64,000 nucleotides of DNA from Citrobacter sp. JGM124 (GCF_018257795.1 NZ_JAERJD010000004.1:124001-188000), one strand, 5' to 3'; shown: positions 1 through 8,991, counted from the stretch's first letter. Notes: generated by a model from the letters alone, not told the origin. A program made the numbers and translations.

Positions 1-319
1 GGCTGCAATCATCCCAGGTGAGTGTGTGTCAGGCTGGGTGATTCACTACGCCACGGGTGTGGTTTTTGCCATATTGCTAATAGAGATTCAGGGAGTGGCC
101 TGGTTGTCTGCACCAACCTTGCTCCCCGCAGTGCTGGTTGGTGTGATAACCGTCCTGTTCCCTTTTCTTGTGATGCAGCCTGGAATGGGGGCCGGTATTG
201 CCGCGACGCGGACCGCCACCCCCTGGAAAAACCGCCTGCGCAGCGTGGTGACACATGGGGTGTTCGGTGCTGGTCTCTATTTTTCTGCTGTGCTGATAGT
301 ATGGATAAATCATCCATAG
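1..319 (+). CDS. DUF2938 family membrane protein, C-terminal part
   Basis: The reading frame is open from the window edge (frame beginning at base 2) to a TAG at 317-319, so only about the last 105 residues are present. The sequence has the family hallmarks as I remember them: a W-x-x-HY-x-TG segment near the start, a PTLLPA-x-LVG segment, the MQPGMGAG-x-A block, and a final hydrophobic stretch beginning THGVFG-x-GLY. At least three hydrophobic segments suggest an inner-membrane protein. DUF2938 has no established function that I know of. The real start lies outside the window; the internal ATG/GTG codons are not the start. Confidence 0.8.
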   Translation, partial: AAIIPGECVSGWVIHYATGVVFAILLIEIQGVAWLSAPTLLPAVLVGVITVLFPFLVMQPGMGAGIAATRTATPWKNRLRSVVTHGVFGAGLYFSAVLIVWINHP

Positions 320-484
320 TGATGACTGACAATCATTTATTCTGTCATAGATATTCACTGCTTTTTAAAAGGGATTTAGTTCGTTTTAAATGAATGGATA
401 ACGTGAATAATCTGTTTGATGAAAAATGATAGCGGGTTATCAGGTGATGTGGCGTTGTTATTTCGTCAGGATCAGACTGCCAAA

Positions 485-517
485 TAAAAAAAAAGACGAC
501 AATAATCATGTCGTCTT
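485..517 (-). terminator. Intrinsic terminator of the DUF523-DUF1722 gene
   Basis: An 8-bp perfect stem (493-500 with 510-517, AAGACGAC/GTCGTCTT) has a 9-base loop. On the minus strand it is followed by an uninterrupted run of nine T. It lies about 50 bases after the stop of the minus-strand gene at 568-1404. Confidence 0.8.
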
Positions 518-567
518 AATGGGGTAAAACGGGAGCCATTAACAGGTCAGGTCATGGCCTTCTCATT

Positions 568-1404
568 TTAATTTAAATACCAATTATTCGGGTATAACTT
601 AAAATATTGCTGTGTCGCCAGATAACCATTGGGATACTTTGAAAGGTATCTCTTTAGTTCAGTCAGTGGAGCATTAATGGGTAAATGCCCTAAACGATAG
701 TTATGGATAACATCACATAATTCACGGCGTTGTTCTGCGGTGATTTGACGATTAAAATATCCCTGGATGTGCATCATCGCATTGACGTGATTCTCACGAG
801 ATGCAGGCTGTTGTAATATATTCATCAGTTTTTTTCGATAAATAACGAAAAATTCTTCTAAATCCTGCCATTCGTTAATTGCGGCAACAAAAGGGCCAAT
901 TTCCCGATAACCAGGCTGATCATGAGCCAATAAAACCAGTTTGTAGCGGCTATGAAAATCTATTAACGCGTGACGGGTTAACGTTTGTTTCCTCAGATTG
1001 TTCAGTTCATGAAGTGCGGTAACACAAATGATAAAATTTTCACGAAGTACCGGATCACGTAACTGTCCATTATCTATTAATGGAAGCCAGGCATATTCTC
1101 CCTGGGTCGTTGTGCCTGACGGTGTATGCCTTGCTACCGGGAGGCGGGTTGTTAATTCGCTATTTGTTAAATCATTATCAATGATTAAACCATTCAAATT
1201 ATCTGGCTTTAGCGGCCAGTCTGCTGTGGTGTAAGCAAAGCATGGGGTTGGCAAAGGGACCGTAAAAGCAGCATCAACGGCGACGGTATCCGCTGAGAAA
1301 TAACCCTTACCCAGTAAACTTTGCAGGAAATTGTCATCCTGTGGTAAGCCTACCTGTAATCCCGTCAGGCTGTCACTGACTCCGATCTTTGGTTTACTTA
1401 TCAT
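568..1404 (-). CDS. DUF523-DUF1722 (YbgA-like) protein with a degenerate DUF523 domain
   Basis: The C-terminal ~150 residues match the YbgA/DUF1722 family: ALHELNNLRKQ, the DFHSRYKLVLLAH block, GPFVA, MMHIQGYF, and a late L-x-x-YLSKYPNGYL segment. The N-terminal ~120 residues start like DUF523 (KPKIGVS...L-x-G) and end like it (LPLIDNGQLRDPVLRENFI). The DUF523 cysteine in the usual S-A-C-L-x-G motif is replaced (S-D-S-L-T-G), the usual C-P-E segment is absent, and the domain looks shortened. DUF523 includes the iron-sulfur thiouracil desulfidase TudS, so this half is probably catalytically dead. The role of DUF1722 is unclear. The start ATG at 1404 has a moderate upstream purine tract. The gene is monocistronic, with a terminator downstream. 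Confidence 0.8.
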   Translation of the reverse strand: MISKPKIGVSDSLTGLQVGLPQDDNFLQSLLGKGYFSADTVAVDAAFTVPLPTPCFAYTTADWPLKPDNLNGLIIDNDLTNSELTTRLPVARHTPSGTTTQGEYAWLPLIDNGQLRDPVLRENFIICVTALHELNNLRKQTLTRHALIDFHSRYKLVLLAHDQPGYREIGPFVAAINEWQDLEEFFVIYRKKLMNILQQPASRENHVNAMMHIQGYFNRQITAEQRRELCDVIHNYRLGHLPINAPLTELKRYLSKYPNGYLATQQYFKLYPNNWYLN

Positions 1405-1897
1405 GATGACATTCCTTGATGATCGTTTTCTTATTAACGGTGGATATCACGTGGGTATCGTCCGTAAGCCACCTAATTTCACTGATTTCGAGCCGTCATA
1501 ACACACGGGTATGTACCTCGTTGCCCTGTCAGGAAAAAGGGTTAATGCCCTGGCTCTGCATCCTGTTTCACCGTAAAAGTGTAGAAAATAAGCCAACTGG
1601 AACCCAGTAAACTTACACAAATGAATATTATTGTCCAAGTTTTAAAATGTAAAATTTAAAATATATATTATTATCAATTGGTTATTATTAACGCTTGAGG
1701 CGAAAAAAGTATCATTCTTTGGCAGGAGAGTATTAGGGGGGAGTATCTGGTAGTACCCAGAAGTGGTGAATATCGGTCACAGGTAGGGTATTTTCCAGCC
1801 AGGCAGAGGCGCAGGAATATAACTCGCAAGGTGGCAGACCGATGGTCTCAGGAATTGGCGTGCAACTCAGGTGAAAGGGGCAAACGAGTCTGTCTAT
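1405..1897. other. Gene-poor spacer between the DUF1722 gene and the mlrA-like gene
   Basis: I see no convincing gene. The stretch 1620-1700 is very AT-rich. On the minus strand, the reading frame of the mlrA-like gene stays open for about 54 codons after its TAA stop, to about 1735; this looks faintly protein-like but has no start codon or ribosome site of its own. Confidence 0.5.
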
Positions 1898-2626
1898 TTA
1901 CAGGGAAACAATTTCAAGGGACTTAACACTATCCTGCCATTGTTGTTGCTGTTTCAGCATCGCAGTAGTCAGTTTTTCTGCGGTAACGAGGATCCAGTGA
2001 CGTTCAGGAAATATATCGGGTGCCAACATGGCGGGTAAATGGGGGAGCACATCGATACGCTTACCCTGACCGGTGCGTTTAAGAGCCTCCAGCCATACTT
2101 CGCCAGGATCGGTTAAATGCCACCCACTGATAAGGTAATTACTGCCTGCAGCCCTTTTGTCACCTTCAATACAAAATGAAGTATAGGCAATAATAAGGCT
2201 ATCCAGTACTTCTCTGAGCGTAATAGCCGTCGCAATATTTGCTGATATTCTTCTGCGCAGTGGGCGCAATAATTGCGTTACCAGCTCTTCACGGGGATAT
2301 TCACGGCCGGAATCATAAACAGTATTTCTGGCCGCCTCGATACGTCCGTCAGTGAGTTGCTGTAGCAATTGTTCTTGCAAAAAGAGCCATTGGTTTGTGT
2401 ACTCTTCTTCAGGCCTTTCAAGTAAGATTTTTACTTTACTGACTGGAACGCCTTTTTTAATCCAGTCGAGAATATTTAAAGCCTGTTGCACATCTTCATC
2501 ACTATAAAGACGATGACCTCCATCAGAACGTTGTGGCTTTAGTAAGCCATAACGTCGTTGCCATGCTCGTAATGTGGTCGCATTAATACCGCAAAGTTTT
2601 GCGAACTCACCAATGGAGTAGTTCAT
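1898..2626 (-). CDS. MerR-family regulator similar to MlrA
   Basis: The protein has 242 residues, against about 243 for E. coli MlrA. Residues 1-70 form a MerR winged helix: the YSIGEFAKLCGIN segment, then T-x-RAWQRRYGLLKPQR and GGHRLYSDEDV, nearly identical to MlrA in the recognition region. The ILDWIKKGVPVSKVK segment follows. The C-terminal half keeps the MlrA layout, including PLRRR and an IDVLPHLPA segment where MlrA has IDVLAH. MlrA activates the curli/cellulose regulator csgD in E. coli. No csg genes are in the window, so the target here is unknown, and a paralogue of MlrA is as likely as the orthologue. The start at 2626 is the only one preserving the HTH. Confidence 0.85.
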   Translation of the reverse strand: MNYSIGEFAKLCGINATTLRAWQRRYGLLKPQRSDGGHRLYSDEDVQQALNILDWIKKGVPVSKVKILLERPEEEYTNQWLFLQEQLLQQLTDGRIEAARNTVYDSGREYPREELVTQLLRPLRRRISANIATAITLREVLDSLIIAYTSFCIEGDKRAAGSNYLISGWHLTDPGEVWLEALKRTGQGKRIDVLPHLPAMLAPDIFPERHWILVTAEKLTTAMLKQQQQWQDSVKSLEIVSL

Positions 2627-2939
2627 CCGTCACCCCGTACAGGAATATTTCGCTTACTATACTACGAATAAATGAGTCTTTAGCTTCTCAGTAGATGCTG
2701 TGGCTTCAATTAGTTACCGTAAAAAACCCTCTGGGGAAGTATTTAAGCAAAATTGCTAAAATAAGTTACTGAGGGGGAGTATGACACGACTGAATGGTAT
2801 TCGCAGATATATAGATTGATTTTTACTAAACAACAGATACCAGGGGCTGAGTTATTCGTTAGTGAGCTGCCTTTCTTTTTCGTAAACAAGGTAGCTGTTA
2901 CTTTAAATATATTTTTGCCAGGCGGCTATTTTATCAACA

Positions 2940-3263
2940 GTATATCTCAAGTTACAGGTAAGATAACCGGCTTCTTGGGGTAAGAGCCGCTGCCAGTGGG
3001 GACCATCTTGTCGGCATTTATGACGGAGGTATACAGGGGATTTTTTTCCAGCGCCATAGCATGCTTTCTCACAAACATTATCGTCATTCGTTAAATACTT
3101 GTGGGAGTTCAGTAACGGTCAGAAAGTAGCTCATTGTTATTCGTGTGGCCGACATAATGATAATAACACCTGCCCGACCTGTTACGTAAACCAAACTGAC
3201 ATACATAGCTGTATGGCTATTGTTAATGATTCGGTCTGGACAAGTTACGATATTGTCATTTAG
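2940..3263 (+). pseudogene. RecR-like relic (zinc-finger region)
   Basis: A reading frame without ATG runs from 3060 to the TAG at 3261-3263. It contains a C-x2-C-x8-C-x2-C finger (the first Cys codon is at about 3135), followed by a short linker and an S-C-M-A-I-V segment. RecR has exactly this cysteine spacing followed by its Toprim start (I-C-V-V-E). Further upstream in the same frame, interrupted by stops at 2964, 3021 and 3057, a P-x3-G-K-S segment resembles the RecR helix-hairpin-helix (P-G-V-G-P-K-S). Downstream pieces to about 3460 also show weak similarity to the RecR C terminus. I read it as a decayed recR-like copy; the functional recR would be elsewhere. The alignment is by eye, and only the finger is strong. 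Confidence 0.35.
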
Positions 3264-3588
3264 CCATCACTATGGGACAGTAAATATATCGTAAGTATAT
3301 TTACGCACGATAAGATCTATTTTTATAAGCATTAAATGGTAAACTTTGTTCCTGAAAGGGAATTGTCCGATACAACGGGCAAAAGCACAGCATCTATTGA
3401 TGTTAAATCAATATTGTTATGCTGAAGCCAGCTTGGTCATCACCTGGCGAACAAGGTATTAAAAATATGCCTTATTGGTAGTTTTACCCAAATGAAAAAC
3501 TAATACCTATTTGATTAGAAAGAGTATTTAAAAGATTTTTGATCCTGTAACGATAATACGGGCATTGATAATGCTAAGGCAGGTAAAC
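3264..3588. other. AT-rich non-coding stretch
   Basis: No intact gene is seen. It may hold further fragments of the RecR-like relic: an L-G-H-H-L-A segment around 3430-3450 resembles the RecR terminus (L-S-H-S-L-A). The rest is AT-rich and could carry the promoter of the next reading frame. Confidence 0.35.
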
Positions 3589-3861
3589 ATGCATTGGATA
3601 GCTGTTGATACTTTTACTCATCCGTCTAATCACTCATTTTTCTCTATCATTATGGCGGAAAGGCGGTCACATATGATCTTGTGGTATCAATCTCAGATTG
3701 CCTTATCACAAGGGGACACTTTACATATTGATAAAAAAACCATTTCAATAAACCAAGGGGAAAGTGAGATCATCTTATTGAATACTATGCCTTTTACCAA
3801 GCATCTATGGCAGAACATTCGTATGCAAAAAGATGACGTCAGTGACATACCAAAAAAATAG
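3589..3861 (+). CDS. Hypothetical protein, 90 residues
   Basis: This frame has an AGGCAGG purine tract about 7 bases before the ATG at 3589; an ATG at 3565 is also in frame. I do not recognise the protein. It has no signal peptide or membrane segment. The C-terminal half (after Met at 3673) has an alternating hydrophobic/polar pattern compatible with beta structure and ends in a charged tail. It sits about 150 bases before the lipase gene in an otherwise gene-poor, relic-containing region, so it may be a spurious or decaying frame. Confidence 0.3.
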   Translation: MHWIAVDTFTHPSNHSFFSIIMAERRSHMILWYQSQIALSQGDTLHIDKKTISINQGESEIILLNTMPFTKHLWQNIRMQKDDVSDIPKK

Positions 3862-4011
3862 TTTCATATTTAATTATTAGTTATAAATGTATGGTGTGAA
3901 GTGTTTGATATACAATGGATACCATATTTACACTGGCATTACATGTATTTGTACGACTGATAATATTATTAGTGATACATTTAATTATCATTCACATGGA
4001 CAGGTTTTCTT

Positions 4012-5151
4012 ATGAGCTACTTAAATCGACAGTTACGTTGGGTCATTCCAGTCATAGCCATCCTCTCTTCCCACACTGTTATTGCAGAAGCGAATCACAC
4101 AGTGAACTCGACCGGTATTACTAAAACAGCCCTGCCAGAGTCTTTTGGCCTGATGGAAGCATCACAGCAGTATCGTATTCAATATCCTTCTACTGATGGT
4201 GTTAAAGGGTCAGGTTCACGCATTGATTCGGCGGCAGTATTCCTGCCGAAAGGGCCAACCCCACCTGGGGGATGGCCAATTGTTGCCTGGACACATGGAA
4301 CGACAGGTATCGCCTATGACTGTGCACCTTCGTTGAATCCCCGGACTCCGCGTGACAGCCAATACTTAAATACCTGGTTGTCCCTGGGTTATGCGATAGT
4401 CGCCCCTGATTATGCGGGTCAAGGGTCTAAAGGGTTACACCATTACCTTAATGCCCGTGCAGAGGCCTGGAGTACACTTGATAGCGTTAAAGCAGCTCAA
4501 GAAATTTTCCCGTTAAAGAATGAAGTTATTATTGTCGGGCAATCACAAGGTGCACATGCTGCGTTTGCTACTGCGGGCTATCAGACCGAATATGCCCCTG
4601 AGCTAAAAATTAACGGTACTGTGTTAACAGGCACACCGTATTTTAATGATCAAAGTTCTGCGGCTAGCATTTTCTCATCCGTTAAGCCAGACCAAGTGGT
4701 GAAGGGAGACCCTAAGATCCCGTATATTTTCTATATCTTCTTATCTGAAGCCGCTAAGAATCCAAAACTGAAAGCAGAAGATTATTTTCAGGAAAAAGCG
4801 CTTCCACTGCTCGCCCGTGCGGATAAATTATGTATTACGCCACTGACCGAAGAGGTGATGGAGCAGAAGTTGACGGCAGAGAATAGCCTCAAACCTGCGG
4901 TTCAGAACCTGCTGGCTTCAGCCAAAAGCTCCTTACAGTACCCAACACTGAAGATAGACAGCCCGGTATTTATCGGCATTGGTGAAGCGGACATTAATGT
5001 TCCAACGGCGATGCAAAAACAGTTTGCAGAAGATGTTAAAGCAGCAGGTACTGCGGCTGAGGTTCATTTTTATCCCGGCCTTGATCACAGTGGTGCGGTG
5101 AATCCATCCCTGCGTGATTCCGTTCCCTTTGTGCTACGCCATAGTCAGTAA
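4012..5151 (+). CDS. Secreted lipase-family alpha/beta hydrolase
   Basis: The product has 379 residues. Residues 1-28 form a Sec signal peptide with an A-x-A type end. The mature part resembles the secretory lipase (LIP) family: WPIVAWTHGTTG as the oxyanion strand, DYAGQG, the nucleophile elbow G-Q-S-Q-G-A-H (Ser at about residue 181), a GEADINVP segment carrying the likely catalytic Asp, and GLDHSGAVNPS with the likely His. The gene is alone, and is followed by a small membrane ORF and an AraC gene on the other strand. The natural ester substrate cannot be told from sequence. The ATG at 4012 is preceded by a weak purine stretch but gives the proper signal peptide. Confidence 0.85.
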   Translation: MSYLNRQLRWVIPVIAILSSHTVIAEANHTVNSTGITKTALPESFGLMEASQQYRIQYPSTDGVKGSGSRIDSAAVFLPKGPTPPGGWPIVAWTHGTTGIAYDCAPSLNPRTPRDSQYLNTWLSLGYAIVAPDYAGQGSKGLHHYLNARAEAWSTLDSVKAAQEIFPLKNEVIIVGQSQGAHAAFATAGYQTEYAPELKINGTVLTGTPYFNDQSSAASIFSSVKPDQVVKGDPKIPYIFYIFLSEAAKNPKLKAEDYFQEKALPLLARADKLCITPLTEEVMEQKLTAENSLKPAVQNLLASAKSSLQYPTLKIDSPVFIGIGEADINVPTAMQKQFAEDVKAAGTAAEVHFYPGLDHSGAVNPSLRDSVPFVLRHSQ

Positions 5152-5377
5152 CATATGGCCTGAGAAATCGCCTCGGTTGTTCTTCGCGACCGGGGTGGTT
5201 TCCCTCCCTTTTATCGCAGGTATGAGTGCAAAAAAGCTCCAACCATTTCAGTAAGAGCTGTACTCGCATTTTCTCTATTGAGTGGCACAGAACAGTGTTG
5301 AGGCCTGGTATTCTTCTCTATACTCGAATAATCATTATTATGCTGAATGCGCAATGAGTAACAGAGAAAAGGCGATA

Positions 5378-5497
5378 ATGAACATCAGCACTATTATACT
5401 AATCAGTATTGCACTCATATCATTAGGGTTATCATTATATAGCCTGGTGAGCTATATTCTGGAACGTCAGACAAAAAATTTTAAGTCTCGACACTAA
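5378..5497 (+). CDS. Candidate small membrane protein, 39 residues
   Basis: A short frame begins at the ATG at 5378 behind an AAAGGCG ribosome site. It encodes one hydrophobic helix (about residues 4-26, rich in Ile, Leu and Ser) followed by a basic tail (ERQTKNFKSRH), the usual make-up of bacterial single-span microproteins. Longer in-frame starts (5354, 5282) exist but add an uncharacteristic N terminus. It ends four bases before the convergent AraC gene ends. Function unknown. Confidence 0.4.
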   Translation: MNISTIILISIALISLGLSLYSLVSYILERQTKNFKSRH

Positions 5498-5500
5498 TTT

Positions 5501-6484
5501 CTATTTATAATTTTCAGGCTGGAACGCCCCTTTAAAATTATCTCGCCATGATGTTGGTGAGGTATAATATTTTTCACGGAAAAGTTTGCTAAATAGAGAA
5601 TGGCTGACAAATCCACAACGCCATGAAATTTGTTCAATTCGTAACTTATTATTATTTTCTAACATTTCACGAGCCGCATTCAAGCGTATATTTTTGATCA
5701 CCAGCATCACTGAGGTGTTTTGTTCATTGAAGGCCCGGTCAAGACTGGCCCTTGAACAGCGAAGTACTTTTGATATCAGGTCAGGAGATAAATCATGCTG
5801 ACTAAAATTCTGTTGAATATATGATTTGGCACCATTGAAGATAACGTGTCTTTTTCCCTCTGACATTAAGCCTTGTTCTTTGGCGATATCGAGCATCATT
5901 AATAACGCCATATTATGCAGGCCATCGACGATGAGTGCGGTGGATTTAGAATCCAGATGTGCTGACTGGGCATCAAGCAAGAGCATATGAGATTTTAAAA
6001 ACGTCGCTAAATGATGATGTTCCAAAGATATCGCGGGTTGGTTTAGTCTGCCATCAAAAATCCCTTTAACCTGTTCCGGGTATGGAAGGATATAGAGCTG
6101 TTTTACATCAGTACACTGGTAATGGTAGTAGTCATTACGCTCATGCAGGATAAGTGTACCTTGATTTATTTGTGCATAGCGATCGGCTTTTCGGGTATTA
6201 ATCCGTTGTTGCCCGTGAAGAATTACCGATATATAAGCGGCAGAACCTTGTGTCGTGTGAGGGTCATAAATAGTCTCATTGCTTGAACCATGAGCACTGC
6301 AATAATCACCCAGCACGCCGGATATTGTTTTATGGTGGGCAATAATCTCTTCTGGTCTTCGATTGTTCACAACATCGATACCATAACAATTGAGGTTCTG
6401 TGATATTTGGCTAACACGCTCTTCCGGCTGAATATTTTCAGCATTCATGATATGTGGAACGTATAGTGCCGAAGGTCTGGGCAT
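5501..6484 (-). CDS. AraC-family transcriptional regulator
   Basis: The protein has 327 residues. The last ~100 form the AraC double helix-turn-helix: DLISKVLRCSRASLDRAF for the first motif and IEQISWRCGFVSHSLFSKLFR for the second, followed by the usual Y-x-SP-x-x-WR ending. The N-terminal ~200 residues look like the AraC-binding-like domain of the OruR/ArgR/FeaR type that senses small molecules; the ligand is unknown. It is transcribed divergently from dcm across about 430 bases of AT-rich DNA and convergently with the lipase side, so the lipase is a possible but unproven target. Confidence 0.85.
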   Translation of the reverse strand: MPRPSALYVPHIMNAENIQPEERVSQISQNLNCYGIDVVNNRRPEEIIAHHKTISGVLGDYCSAHGSSNETIYDPHTTQGSAAYISVILHGQQRINTRKADRYAQINQGTLILHERNDYYHYQCTDVKQLYILPYPEQVKGIFDGRLNQPAISLEHHHLATFLKSHMLLLDAQSAHLDSKSTALIVDGLHNMALLMMLDIAKEQGLMSEGKRHVIFNGAKSYIQQNFSQHDLSPDLISKVLRCSRASLDRAFNEQNTSVMLVIKNIRLNAAREMLENNNKLRIEQISWRCGFVSHSLFSKLFREKYYTSPTSWRDNFKGAFQPENYK

Positions 6485-6915
6485 AAGCGAGTTCGATCCT
6501 GATTATAGTGCAGCTGAATGCTTTTATTTTATTTGGAATGTTACAGTAGATTAGTCATTTTAGATTTACAAACGATGCTATCTATTTTAGTAGAAATAAC
6601 TTTTTAATATGGTGTTTTTGGTTTAATAAAAAATTCATCTTATTGTCATACGTACTAAAAAATACCTTCTGTCACTATAAACGCCATTCTGGCGAGCCAG
6701 ATATCTATAACACAGAAGAAGTGCCACACTATTATAGGCATGCTAATTATAGTGTTATTTTATGTATTCTCTTATTTGACAGACGGTTAATTAATGTTTT
6801 TTGGTTATTTACCACAATCATGAGTGACTCAGGCTCACTGTATACATACCCAGACGGTCATGATAGGGTTAATTATGTGACTTTTGGTCACACCGATAAC
6901 CCAGATGGAGCCAGC

Positions 6916-8355
6916 ATGAAAGAGTTACAACCGGTCATTAATGAACTTATTGAACAGTCACGGCATGCAGATAAGCATAAGCAAGAAGAAGAATTGTCGC
7001 TGTTGAAAAGTGTTCTTGAGATCTATGACCAAAAGGTTGTGGCTGAAGTGTTGCGTGCGGTGAGTGGCAGTGACTGGACGCGTGAGACCATCAACCGTTG
7101 GGTAAATGGTAAGCTAGCGAACAAGCGACTGGTTGACGTTGAGGTCAGGATGCTTAAAAGCTTGTTACCCTCAGTACCGGCACATTATGCCCGGAGTCGC
7201 TTTCGCTTTATTGACTTGTTTGCGGGTATCGGTGGTATTCGGAGTGGGTTTGAGGCTATTGGTGGGGAGTGTGTTTTCACCAGTGAATGGAACCGCTATT
7301 CCGTCAGAACCTATAAAGCTAACTGGTATTGTGATGAAAATAACCATACTTTTAATTCAGATATTCGAGATGTTACGCTGAGTCACAAGGAGGACATCTC
7401 TGAGGAGCAGGCTTACAGCCATATTGATAACAGTATCCCTGATCATGATGTTCTGCTGGCAGGTTTTCCCTGTCAGCCTTTCAGCCTGGCTGGCGTTAGC
7501 AAAAAGAACTCACTGGGCCGAAAACATGGATTTGAGTGCGATACTCAGGGAACACTCTTTTTTGATGTTGCGCGCATCATTATGGCGAAAAAGCCCGCTA
7601 TCTTTATTCTTGAGAATGTGAAGAACCTGAAAAGCCATGATAAAGGTAAAACCTTCAGGGTTATCATGGATACCCTGAATGAGTTAGGTTATGACGTGGC
7701 TGACGCCGATGCCATGGGAGCAGATGACCCAAAAGTCATCGACGGGAAGCGTTTTCTTCCCCAACACCGTGAACGTATTGTCTTAGTTGGATTCAGGCGT
7801 GATCTCAATCTTGCGGATGGCTTTACCTTGAGGGATATCGTGAAAGAGTTTCCACAACGACGTCCGACAGTGAAAGACCTGCTTGATGATGATGTTGATG
7901 AAAAGTACATCCTGACGCCAAAACTTTGGAACTATCTTTATCAGTATGCCAAAAAACACAAAGAAAAAGGGAATGGGTTCGGGTTTGGGCTGGTAAATAC
8001 AGATGATCAAACGGCAGTATGCCGGACCCTGAGTGCCAGATATCACAAGGATGGTTCTGAAATTTTAATTGATCGGGGCTGGGACATGCATCTTGGCGAT
8101 CAGGAATTTGATAATCAGGACAATATGTCCTGTCGCCCACGCAGATTAACGCCAAGAGAATGTGCGCGACTGATGGGGTTTGAACAGCCTGGCAAAGTGG
8201 CTTTTCGCATTCCGGTGTCTGACACTCAGGCCTACCGACAATTTGGAAACTCAGTGGTAGTACCGGTTTTTGCTGCAGTGGCTCGTTTACTGGATTCAAG
8301 AATTTCCCGGGCTGTTGAAATCCGAAAATCTCAGGAATTGAACCATGTCAGTTGA
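6916..8355 (+). CDS. dcm: DNA cytosine-C5 methyltransferase Dcm
   Basis: This is strongly similar to E. coli Dcm, which methylates the inner cytosine of CCWGG. Visible motifs are [12 protein letters not shown] (SAM binding), the catalytic [12 protein letters not shown] with its Pro-Cys, [22 protein letters not shown], and the terminal [14 protein letters not shown] and [12 protein letters not shown]. The frame is open back to 6643, but the ATG at 6916 has a good GGAG site five bases upstream and gives 479 residues against 472 in E. coli; an ATG at 6820 is the alternative. In E. coli vsr overlaps the dcm end. Here no intact vsr follows, only a possible relic. Confidence 0.95.
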   Translation: MKELQPVINELIEQSRHADKHKQEEELSLLKSVLEIYDQKVVAEVLRAVSGSDWTRETINRWVNGKLANKRLVDVEVRMLKSLLPSVPAHYARSRFRFIDLFAGIGGIRSGFEAIGGECVFTSEWNRYSVRTYKANWYCDENNHTFNSDIRDVTLSHKEDISEEQAYSHIDNSIPDHDVLLAGFPCQPFSLAGVSKKNSLGRKHGFECDTQGTLFFDVARIIMAKKPAIFILENVKNLKSHDKGKTFRVIMDTLNELGYDVADADAMGADDPKVIDGKRFLPQHRERIVLVGFRRDLNLADGFTLRDIVKEFPQRRPTVKDLLDDDVDEKYILTPKLWNYLYQYAKKHKEKGNGFGFGLVNTDDQTAVCRTLSARYHKDGSEILIDRGWDMHLGDQEFDNQDNMSCRPRRLTPRECARLMGFEQPGKVAFRIPVSDTQAYRQFGNSVVVPVFAAVARLLDSRISRAVEIRKSQELNHVS

Positions 8356-8378
8356 TTTTTCAGTATTAAAACCCTGGT

Positions 8379-8495
8379 GAGCGTAGCACGGAGATGTCTG
8401 GCATCAGTCTCATGAAGGCCTGGATTCTGTTTCGATTCATTATGGTATTTGGTCGTGCAATTCTACCCGGGCCAATATTGGCGATTTGTGGGACC
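8379..8495 (+). pseudogene. Possible relic of vsr (very short patch repair endonuclease)
   Basis: Starting 24 bases after the dcm stop, the frame beginning GAG at 8379 reads E-R-S-T-E-M-S-G-I, then M-K-A-W-I-L-F-R, then F-G-R-A-I-L-P-G-P. This parallels the Vsr N terminus (R-S-x-x-M-x-x-I, K-x-E-x-x-L-R, L-P-G-x-P) in order but with deletions. The C-terminal catalytic part, including the H-G-C-F-W-H block, is absent. The position directly behind dcm is where vsr belongs. By-eye evidence only. Confidence 0.35.
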
Positions 8496-8523
8496 GGCTT
8501 GCAGAGTCTGTTGCCAGGTGTTG

Positions 8524-8560
8524 GCAGACAACCAGCTATGCTGGCATAGTGGTTGTCTGT
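8524..8560. repeat. Strong hairpin (15-bp interrupted stem, CTGG loop)
   Basis: The left arm 8525-8540 pairs with the right arm 8545-8559 (CAGACAACCA + CTATG against CATAG + TGGTTGTCTG), with a single bulged G at 8535 and loop CTGG. It has no T-run on the + strand, so it is not an ordinary terminator of dcm; it may act on convergent transcripts or be a mobile palindrome. Confidence 0.6.
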
Positions 8561-8571
8561 GGCCTGATGCT

Positions 8572-8952
8572 TTACTGTTTACTATTAGAAAGTGCTTGTG
8601 TGGTTGCGGCCAGGCAGCCTTCCATAAATTTTTGATGGGTGCCCTGAGTATCATTTTTCACTGCGCTGGCAAATGCTTCATCTGAGGTGCTGGCTTTCAG
8701 GGAAGTCAGTAACTGTCCCTTCATCTGATTGGCTGAATCTTCGTTAAGCGAAGGGCTCAGGCTTTTAATCTTGGCAATGGCTTTATCAACGGTGGCTTCT
8801 GGTGTTTGCTGCTTGATGATAACGTCAGTGATCTGTTCCCAGGTCAGATCACACACTGTCTGAGATTGCTTCGTAATATCGGCGTTTTTATTTGCTGCCA
8901 AAGTCGAAAAAGATAACATTCCACAAAGTACGAATAACATGACTTTTTTCAT
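8572..8952 (-). CDS. Small secreted protein of unknown function
   Basis: The ATG at 8952 has a good GGAG site (CTGGAGATCAGCA before it) and gives 126 residues; the longer frame to 8991 lacks one. Residues 1-20 are a clear signal peptide ending T-L-A-A. The mature part has two cysteines (in TVCDLTWEQ and EGCLAAT), which could form a disulfide, and is otherwise helical and rich in Ala, Ser and Lys. It is likely periplasmic. I do not recognise the family. It is convergent with dcm and separated from the next gene by 445 bases. Confidence 0.7.
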   Translation of the reverse strand: MKKVMLFVLCGMLSFSTLAANKNADITKQSQTVCDLTWEQITDVIIKQQTPEATVDKAIAKIKSLSPSLNEDSANQMKGQLLTSLKASTSDEAFASAVKNDTQGTHQKFMEGCLAATTQALSNSKQ

Positions 8953-8991
8953 TGCTGATCTCCAGTAGATAAAAATTTTCCCATCGGCCAT

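Noticed and set aside
1447-1638. A 63-residue minus-strand frame in the spacer
   Set aside because: Composition unlike a protein, no ribosome site, no recognisable motif.
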